A stretch of DNA of 64,000 nt. Origin: Tragulus kanchil (taxonomy: Eukaryota > Chordata > Mammalia > Artiodactyla > Tragulidae). Positions 57,501-64,000 of this stretch are shown here, in pieces. The stretch is from the NCBI GenBank assembly GCA_022376925.1, contig JAIOJX010000032.1, positions 117,281,979 to 117,345,978 of the forward strand, in the 5' to 3' direction. Each line of letters begins with the position of its first letter. Position 1 is the first letter of the stretch. The notes below the pieces were generated by a model that worked only from the letters and a program-made list of their open reading frames with translations, was not told the origin of the DNA and searched no databases. Both the position numbers and the translations under genes were made by a program.

Positions 57501-60063
57501 AGTGAAATCTCCTCCCCAAAGTTTGACAGCCTCAGTTAAACCCTTATAACACTGAACCAGGATCTTTTTCATTTTAACCATTCAAGTAAAACCTTGAGCC
57601 ACTATACACTTCCTGGTTTCTTACACGTGTATCTTAGAAACAACTGAAATTTGTATGGATGCCTCAGGGCCATGCCCATGCTCACCACTGAGGGTGCTAT
57701 AAAACGGTAATACCCTCAGGAATGACTGAATGACTGGAGCCTCGGCCGTTACATCACAAGCATTACAGTGCTTGTAGTGGAGTTCTGACTTCCCTGTCCA
57801 CTCTCATCCCATGCCTAGTTAGAGCTTTATTTCTTGCTACTGTCAATGTTTTTCTCTCTAGTAGCCTATCTGACTTTGCTACCTCTAGTCTTCCCCAGGC
57901 CGGGCCAAGACACTCATAGAAGATGCAGCAGTCACTCATGCTGTCCAACAGTCACCTGGGGCTCTGTTTTCCAAGCACATGCTTAAGACTACGATTCCCT
58001 GCCTTCTTTAAAATCAGGCATAGCCATGTGACTTGCTTTAGCCAACACCTTATTAAGATGAGTTTCGGTCAGCCTGGATCCCCGAGTGACTGAGAGGAGC
58101 AGAGTTTCCTGTGTAGTCCTGCTGGACATACGGCAAGAATGAGAAGTCGACTTTTGTTCTGGAAAGCCATTGAATTCCTACGGTTTTGTTAATGAAGCCT
58201 ACCTAATCCAAACTATCGGACCAATACACCAGCTTTCTGAGTAAGAAATTCTCTCACATAAGTAACTTTATTACAGATCTTATGATACATATTTTGTTTG
58301 CACAAAGAATTTTCTTTGCATCTATAAAAGCTATGTTCAATTTAAAGTACATTTACCAAGTACCTATTATGTAAAAACCACTGCTAGCTGAAGATGATCC
58401 ATGCCTTGAAAAAGCTTCAGTCTTATGTTGGCAATTAGGGCAGAAAAGCAGATTCTAGTGTTAAAATGGTTTAAAGGAGGAACCAGCTCCATTCCGATGG
58501 GGAGAGTTTCACAAAGAGAGTTCCCATCAAACGGCCCTGACACATGAGTAAGAACCAATAATCAGAGATTGCAAGAGGTCATTTATGGCAGAAAAAAGCA
58601 ACGAAAGCAAGGGTAGGGAACACAGACTGCAACAGAAGAGCAAATAGTTCCACAGACTTGGAAGATATAGTGAAATCAGAAAGAATGGCCAGAAATAAGT
58701 TTACCCCATACTGCCCAGGTTGGGCTGGGCTTAATTCAACAGAAGGTAGGATGCCATTAGAAGTCCAGGCTGTGGCAGGGGAGAAGGCGGTAGAAGGGAG
58801 GTTCAAGAGGAAGGGGATACATGTATACATATAGCTGATTCACTTCATTGTACAGCAGAAACTAACCCAACATTGAAAAGTAGTTATACTCTAAAAAAGA
58901 AAGAAAATAGATAAGAAAGTATAATTTCAATGATCTTACCACAACAAAAGGTAATTATATAAAGTGCTGGATGCATTAACTAAGCTTATTGTAACAATTT
59001 CATAACACACATTTGTATCAAGTCAAAATGTGTGCTTTAAAAATTACAGTGTTATACATCAACGAAATCTTGATAAAGATGGGAAAAAATAAATAAAAGA
59101 TAAAAGTCTAGGCTGAGGAAGTGAATTACCCAGAAATGACGACAGTACAGAGGATACATGCAAAGGGCAGAGGGGGAAGCTACAGGGTTTCTGCAGTAAT
59201 TAAAGGGAATGCCCCAGATCAGGGTAATGACAGCAGGAACAGAAAGAAGCAAATGCTAGAAACGGTGTGGAGGCTGTAGCAATACGACCTGGCAACCAAC
59301 TTAACACAAGGGGGAAAGAAAAGGAAGGCAAGAATAAATCCTGCAGTACAGATCCTGGGTAGCTGAGAGGAACATTATTCTAAATAGCTGAGGTTACTCA
59401 GAAAAGTGACACGGGCAAACAAAGTGCTTACTTTCTGTTTTTCTAATAGCAAGCTCCAGTTGCCTGTTCTCCACCCAGGACAAGTCACTCCCGGATTTGA
59501 TTCTACCAACCTGCCTTCTTTGTACAACCTTATCTCCCACTTCCTCCAATAAGAATCCCCTGGAACCACTCGTGAGTGTTTTGGGTTCTCCTCTGCTATC
59601 TTTTCATCCTCACTTTCTCATTTCCTCACTTCTTTCTCTTCATCCCTCAGGCCTAACTATTCAGGGCTCAACTCAAGCCTCAGCTCTCCTGTAAAACCTT
59701 CCTCAAACACATGGCTTTCTCCTGTTCCAAATTTCACAGCACCTACAGTCCTGGAATTCTAAAGACCGTATGATTAATGATCATTTTCCTGTCTGCCCTT
59801 TATCCCCAAATGATCTCACTGGCCCATCAGAACAAGTCTCATACAATACAGACGGTGAGGTCCCCACAGTTACATTGCCTTGCACACAGCACGTACACAA
59901 CAGACACTTTATTGATAATCCAAAGTAACTTAAGTCTCTAAGAATATGCACGTTTTTTCCTCATTAGTAATTTACTTTTGTTAAATCATGATTAGACATG
60001 TGAAATAGGGAGATTTATCACTTAATGTTTCAAAATATCCCTGAGTTAAGCATCTTTTACTCT
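57501..60063. other. Intron 1 sequence with scattered old repeat traces
   Basis: Mostly unassigned. 58815-58905 ('gctgattcacttcattgtac', 'actaacccaacattgaaaag') is a short ruminant-type L1 3' end. 57970-58250 resembles an ancient repeat ('agccatgtgacttgctttag'), and 59640-59790 is L2-like. No coding region or RNA gene seen. Confidence 0.5.
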
Positions 60064-60125
60064 TCGGTTCAGTTCCAGTTCCGTTGCTTTTGCGACGCCG
60101 CGGACTGCAGCACGCCAAGCTTCCC
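60064..60125 (-). mobile_element. Short BovB/Bov-tA end fragment
   Basis: 'ggttcagttccagttccgtt' and 'gactgcagcacgccaagctt' match the 3' end shared by BovB and Bov-tA, in reverse. 'ttactcttc' occurs on both sides (60057-60065 and about 60154-60162), suggesting a target-site duplication. Confidence 0.65.
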
Positions 60126-60849
60126 TGCCTTTACTCTTCCTAGCTGCTAGTTTTTACTCTTCAGAGCTGCTATTGCCTTAAGAGACTGTTTGACTATACC
60201 ATTTTGGTCATAAATTTGTGTGCCAGCTTCCTTTGAATCCTTTTTTAAAAAATAATCATTTGAATCTTTTTGACTTGAAAGATATAAGCACCATTTCAAT
60301 GACAGTCACTCCAAGGTGATTCTGACTTAGAAATAACCTAATCTTCCATGAGATCTATTTATTTTCAGGCACTAAATAAGTTCTTTTTCTTCTGCTTTCC
60401 CATTCCACTAGTTACAGTATGTGACAATTCAAAATGTATTCACGGAAAAGTTGTAAGTTACTTGTTTGTTACAAAAGGAAAAAACAACAGCTGCCTGAAT
60501 TAATTACAATGATTCGGTTCCGTTTCTCTGCTTCCTTCTCTGTGCGGTAAACACGAAGATAAGTGAAGTCATTAAGGAAACCAGCACAGTTACAAAAAGG
60601 AATTCAAAGCATTCGTGAGACACTATCCTAATCAAACGTGTTCTCATCACTAAGATTCTTCCTCCTGCAAACAGTATCACAGAGCAAACAACGGGGAGAA
60701 GTGCCAGAGGAAAGGAAGCAAGAAGCGTACTTTGTCACTCAAATTGACCCCGGTACGCAGAACAGCTGGCAGCTGGTAGAGCAATTTGCAATGCCAACCG
60801 CTACCCGTACCACTGAGGCTTTCCACTTTTCCTCACTCTTCCCACGGCG
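60126..60849. other. Intron 1 start, nothing recognised
   Basis: Intron sequence just downstream (in gene sense) of the promoter region. It is AT-rich until about 60780 and then rises in GC. No gene or repeat recognised. Confidence 0.45.
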
Positions 60850-61206
60850 AAGGCCCCCCTGATCATGTCCTTCCTCTGCGCCAAGGTGCGCAGCGCTGCG
60901 GAGTCGCGCGCGCGCAGGTGACCTCAGATCGCTCGGCCCGGTCCAGCCGTCCTCTTCCCCCTAGGCCTGGCAGCCCCTATCCAGGCGAGACTCCCCCGGA
61001 CCGAACTCCCGCCCCGAGCCCTCAATCCAAGTTGGACTTCATTATTCGGACACCGCTGGGCCGCGCCCGACCCTTCCTTGCCCGCACCAGCGCGTGCGGG
61101 CTCCGCGCCCCCTCGACCCGGGTACCGCGGGCTGCCGGGGAGGAGGAGCGACGGCGACTGATAGCCCCAGACTGCCCGCCCCAAGGCGCGCAGGACCGGC
61201 CCTTAC

Positions 61207-61341
61207 CGCAGCGGAGAGGGAGGCAGGGGGGAGGCGGCGACCGCGCCGACGCAGGCGGGAAGGCGGGGGCGGCGGCGGCGGCAGCCGCGGGGGGACCCCG
61301 GCGGGCGCCCACGACGCGGTGGGCCGCCTGGGCGCCGCCAT
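61207..61341 (-). promoter_or_regulatory. Upstream ORF in the ST3GAL3 leader (45 codons in exon 1)
   Basis: ATG at 61339-61341 has A at -3 and G at +4, a strong start context. It opens a frame beginning MAAPRRPTASWAPAGVPPRL, then seven prolines in a row and an arginine-rich stretch. Exon 1 gives exactly 45 codons; joined to exon 2 the frame reads GTC ATG TAG, so the uORF has 47 codons and stops 21 bases before the main ATG, in the same frame. If translated it should reduce ST3GAL3 synthesis. Whether the start site includes this ATG is unknown. Confidence 0.5.
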
Positions 61342-61350
61342 AGTGGGGAC
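61207..61350 (-). other. ST3GAL3: ST3GAL3 exon 1 (5' UTR)
   Basis: Minus strand, ending at 61207 with donor CTGCG|GTAAGG (complement at 61201-61211), right before the intron in the CpG island. The 5' limit is unknown; the start site must lie near or to the right of 61341. The link to exon 2 at 23.2/24.4 kb rests on strand, the splice sites and the ST3GAL3 gene plan (non-coding first exon, ATG in exon 2), not on a transcript. Confidence 0.7.
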
Positions 61351-61398
61351 GCAGCGGCGGGCGGAGCGCGCGGCCGCGACCCTGGGACGGCGGGACCA

Positions 61399-61493
61399 CC
61401 AATCCCGCTCTCCGCCTCAGCCCTCTCGCCGGGGCTCGGGCATTCGCTGCCAATCGGCGCGCGGGAGCCGGGCGGGGCGCCGGGCTGACCAAT
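61399..61493 (+). promoter_or_regulatory. Three CCAAT boxes upstream of exon 1
   Basis: CCAAT at 61399-61403, 61450-61454 (in GCCAATCGG, a good NF-Y match) and 61489-61493 (ACCAATG). They stand about 60-150 bases upstream of the uORF start of the minus-strand gene, the usual NF-Y position, and all have the same orientation. Confidence 0.5.
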
Positions 61494-61740
61494 GTGGGTC
61501 TGTGCTGCGGGCAGTGGGCGGGCGCAACCCCGAGGGGACCGCTAGTCACTGGAGCCCCGAGTTTTGCAACCCGCCCCGCGCGGACTGGGGATGCTGGCGT
61601 GGGGCGCGTCGGTAAAACGAAGCGGGCCTGCTTCCTCCGCGCCGACGCCGGATGGAGCCCATCTGCTGCCTGCAGGAATCCTCCACCCGCACCTGGATGC
61701 GGGTGTTTTGGATACGGGCTTTAGCGGCCGCAGAGCTCAC

Positions 61741-63300
61741 GGTCCACTGAGGAAATCCCTGTTTTCTCGGCCGTGCGGAGACAGGGTTCCACGGTCACTC
61801 CACGCCGAGGGACACAGGCATCCGTCCCGACCCAGGCTGAGACCCGAGGCTGTGGACCTCCACGGATTGGGCGACCCTGCCCAACCCTACGGAGTGCTGG
61901 CCTTCAGAGGGTCGCCGGCAGCCCTTCTTACTACTTTAGAGCCTCATGGAAAGTTTCTGTTCAGGGCGCAGGACCTTTCCGCCCCAATTTCGTCTACCCT
62001 TACCAGCTCCGGAGATACCAGCTTTCTCCCACCCAACTGGGGCACAATTTAAAGCATAATTCCCCTGTGGGAATTTACGGAAGAAAAGAAACTGTCCGGC
62101 TCCATCTTTGGTTGACAACCCAAAGACTTTACCTCACCAAAGGAGAGCAGGTTGTCCTGGCAAAAGGGCTTCTGAAGGGAGCCGATGAGTCAGCTCAGGC
62201 AGTCAGGACGGCAGGCACCAGGCAAGAGGCCCCGTTCTGTGGGACTTGAAAGTTTCATCACCTCTGTAAACTGATTTCGCAGGCGATGATTACATTTGAC
62301 CGCTGTTGAGCAAGAACTGTTGGGGTCACGCCAGGGACTTTCCCTGTCTGTCTTGCAGCAACGACGGGGATGGTAGGTCAGCGAGAGGTAGAGAGGTCTG
62401 AGACCCTCCCAAGTCTGGGGAAATGTCCCTTCCCTCCAAAGATGGGTGTTCCCAGGGCTTGCCAGTCCATTCTGTCCACTCTCCCCTGGGAATCCGTGGC
62501 TGCTGGACAAAAGAAATATCTGACACCTGCTGCTGGTACCTTCCCCCACAGACACCAGAGGTGGCAGCTGCCTCCCAGTCCCCAAGACACAAAGCAGGAC
62601 TGACTTGCTGAGCTAACCCAAGAGTCTACACCACCTGGCCAGAGCCAGGAAATAGGACCTAGTGCCTGGCTGAGACCAGCTGCAATAGCTCTGGTGTGCC
62701 CAATTCACCGGCTGCTCCCTGTCCTGCTGCTGGTCTATCCTTGTGCGTCTAGACAACCCAGTCACAGGGGCTGGGACATCCTCCAGGCAAGTGTTTCACC
62801 AACTAGAGGCAGCTCAGAAAGGCTTCAGAACCCAAGGGAAGAGGCGGCAGGGACTGATCCCTTGCTCTTCAAGCACCTAAAGTGCACTGTCTTTTAAGCT
62901 GATTCCAAGATTTCTATGGAAGACACAATGGTATAAATTTACACCTGCTCAGTGAAGTTAGTAAATGGGGTTGAGATTAAAGAGATCAAACTCGGTTCTT
63001 TCTACAGGTTGTGAAAGTGCTCTGGTTCTTGCTTTGTGACCTTTTCCAACCAAGCTCTAAGGCAAAAGAAGCAAAAGGAGGAATTCATGGCCAACAGGGG
63101 CCTCTGCTCTCCAGGTCCCGCCATACCAAACCACAGGCCCAGAACTTGACGAGGAATCCATCTCTTTTGGAGGGCCCTCAAGAGCCTCCTTAACATGCAT
63201 GGCCCTGCTCCAGAGCCTGTGGACTCTGGGTCCATTCTGGGCCTGACCCTGAGCCATCAGGCTCCTTGGGGCAGACACAACCGATCCTCTGCTCAACACA
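61741..63300. other. Intergenic region upstream of ST3GAL3
   Basis: Moderately GC-rich, single-copy. I see no convincing exon; several overlapping open frames (61773-62249, 62190-62585) show no recognisable protein. It may hold a divergent non-coding transcript from the CpG island, which the sequence alone cannot show. Confidence 0.5.
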
Positions 63301-64000
63301 TTTATTGCTAAGGACAAGGTGATGCACCAGTTTCAAAATAATTTGGTTTATAGCGTTCATACGTAACAAAAAAGGGGGAGTATTATAAATCTGGTTCTTG
63401 TATACACAGAGTATAAGTGTGAAGCCCTCCAATCCTGGGCCCAGGCAAACAAATTCATGAGGAGCAAAAACCTGTTTAACGCCTTCAGTGTTGCCCTTCA
63501 GCCCTGCCCCCACCCTCCCAAGTCGGCTCCCTCCCACCCCCAGACCAAGGGGCATATCTAAACCTGCCCCTGCCCTCCAGTGGCCCCAGTTCATCTTAAC
63601 CCTCCCATCCCCTGCATGATTGCAATTTTCTGTTGATATAATCACTCACCAGGCTCTGCCTGCTTCCATCATTAGCTCTCCATTCGGACTACTCCCCTCC
63701 CACACCCTCTAATACTGTCCACAGGCGCTCTGTGCCTCAAGTGATAGGGGCACACACCCCATGTTAGCCTATCTTCTCCCTCAAGAGGGCAAAGTGGGCG
63801 CTCAGCTCCTTCTCCTCTTATCACTGCAGTTGGGCCACCCCTGAGGTGGTTCTGGGCCAGCCACTCCCTAGGTGGTTCTAGAACAGACAGATGCCACAGC
63901 CATCTCCAGCTCAAAGGCAACCAAGGGAAGAGGCGGCAGGGACTGATCCCTTGCTCTTCAAGCACCTAAAGTGCACTGTCTTTTAAGCTGATTCCAAGAT
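62832..64000. repeat. Tandem duplication 19, cut by the window end
   Basis: Positions 62832-62911 recur exactly at 63921-64000 (offset 1089), and the copy presumably continues beyond the window. Same size class as the other 18. Confidence 0.9.
63301..64000 (-). other. KDM4A: Probable 3' UTR end of the upstream gene (KDM4A by synteny)
   Basis: On the minus strand, AATAAA lies at 63301-63306 (complement tttatt), followed in gene sense by GT-rich sequence (TGTGTTGAGC, then GGTTGTGTCTG), the usual cleavage and polyadenylation pattern. Upstream sequence is non-repetitive like a 3' UTR. In mammals KDM4A lies directly upstream of ST3GAL3 on the same strand, so this is probably its tail. That is inference from gene order; no KDM4A coding sequence is in the window. 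The last 80 bases (from 63921) repeat 62832-62911 and may be misplaced. Confidence 0.45.

Larger units (their letters stand above)
60850..61740. promoter_or_regulatory. CpG island, ST3GAL3 promoter
   Basis: An abrupt change from AT-rich intron to very GC- and CpG-rich sequence, including long CGG/GGC runs (61260-61310) and GC boxes such as 'ggcggggcgc' (61471-61480) and 'cccgccccgcgcgg' (about 61569). It surrounds ST3GAL3 exon 1 and the first intron start. Overlapping long open frames on both strands (60786-61343 plus, 61022-61549 minus) are the usual by-product of high GC and have no protein support. Divergent transcription to the right is possible but not shown. Confidence 0.88.

Noticed and set aside
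60786..61615. Long overlapping open frames on both strands in the CpG island (up to 185 residues)
   Set aside because: High GC content removes stop codons in all frames. The products are low-complexity Arg/Pro/Gly/Ala with no recognisable domain.
61684..61705. Perfect 8-base inverted repeat CACCCGCA/TGCGGGTG as a terminator or structured RNA
   Set aside because: It lies upstream of the ST3GAL3 start region in GC-rich DNA where such short hairpins are common. Nothing else supports a function.
2448..64000. Regular ~1.1 kb tandem units as a new repeat or amplification system
   Set aside because: Units share length but not sequence, borders ignore all elements, and errors cluster at the joins. 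An assembly origin explains every feature.
1..64000. tRNA genes, CRISPR arrays or bacterial elements
   Set aside because: The tRNA-like sequences are SINE heads without a complete cloverleaf, and direct repeats are too long and contiguous for CRISPR. The whole window is mammalian.

Overview
This is mammalian nuclear DNA, almost certainly from a ruminant. It carries BovB (RTE) LINE sequence, Bov-tA SINEs, ruminant-type L1 3' ends and many tRNA-Glu/CHR-type SINEs. The abundance of well-preserved CHR-derived SINEs with a distinctive GC-rich body may point to a lineage outside the well-known bovids (a tragulid, for example), but that is a guess. There is no prokaryotic or organellar content, and almost every short open reading frame is chance or lies inside a repeat.

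The only convincing protein-coding gene is ST3GAL3 (beta-galactoside alpha-2,3-sialyltransferase 3) on the minus strand. Its first exon lies in a CpG island at about 60.85-61.74 kb. Exon 2, with the start codon and the signal-anchor membrane segment, lies at 23.1-23.2 kb and again at 24.3-24.4 kb. Positions 24.4-61.2 kb are therefore intron 1 and positions 1-23.1 kb are the start of intron 2. To the right of the CpG island is a short intergenic stretch. A minus-strand polyadenylation signal at 63.3 kb probably ends the upstream gene, which would be KDM4A by mammalian gene order. The introns hold nested L1, BovB, L2, MIR and SINE copies, a Tigger (pogo-type) DNA transposon and an RPL10 processed pseudogene.

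The dominant structural signal is not a gene. The window contains 19 back-to-back direct duplications, each about 1.08-1.19 kb, whose sequence content is unrelated from one to the next. They amount to about 20 kb of repeated sequence. Copies are nearly identical, differing by homopolymer indels, a few C/T changes and clusters of errors at the edges next to the junctions. Some junctions carry 15-50 bases of unique filler, and three pairs of duplications overlap so that a segment occurs three times. This is what is expected if overlapping assembly tiles were laid end to end without merging their ~1.1 kb overlaps. It is very unlikely to be biology. The true locus would then be about 44 kb, and the second copies of ST3GAL3 exon 2, the RPL10 pseudogene and many SINEs would be false.

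The most interesting biological candidates are the ST3GAL3 5' leader and the GC-rich SINE family. The leader holds a 47-codon upstream ORF in a strong start context with a seven-proline run, plus two minimal ATG-stop elements just before the main start. The SINE family has a short and a long form and carries an NRF1-like palindrome.
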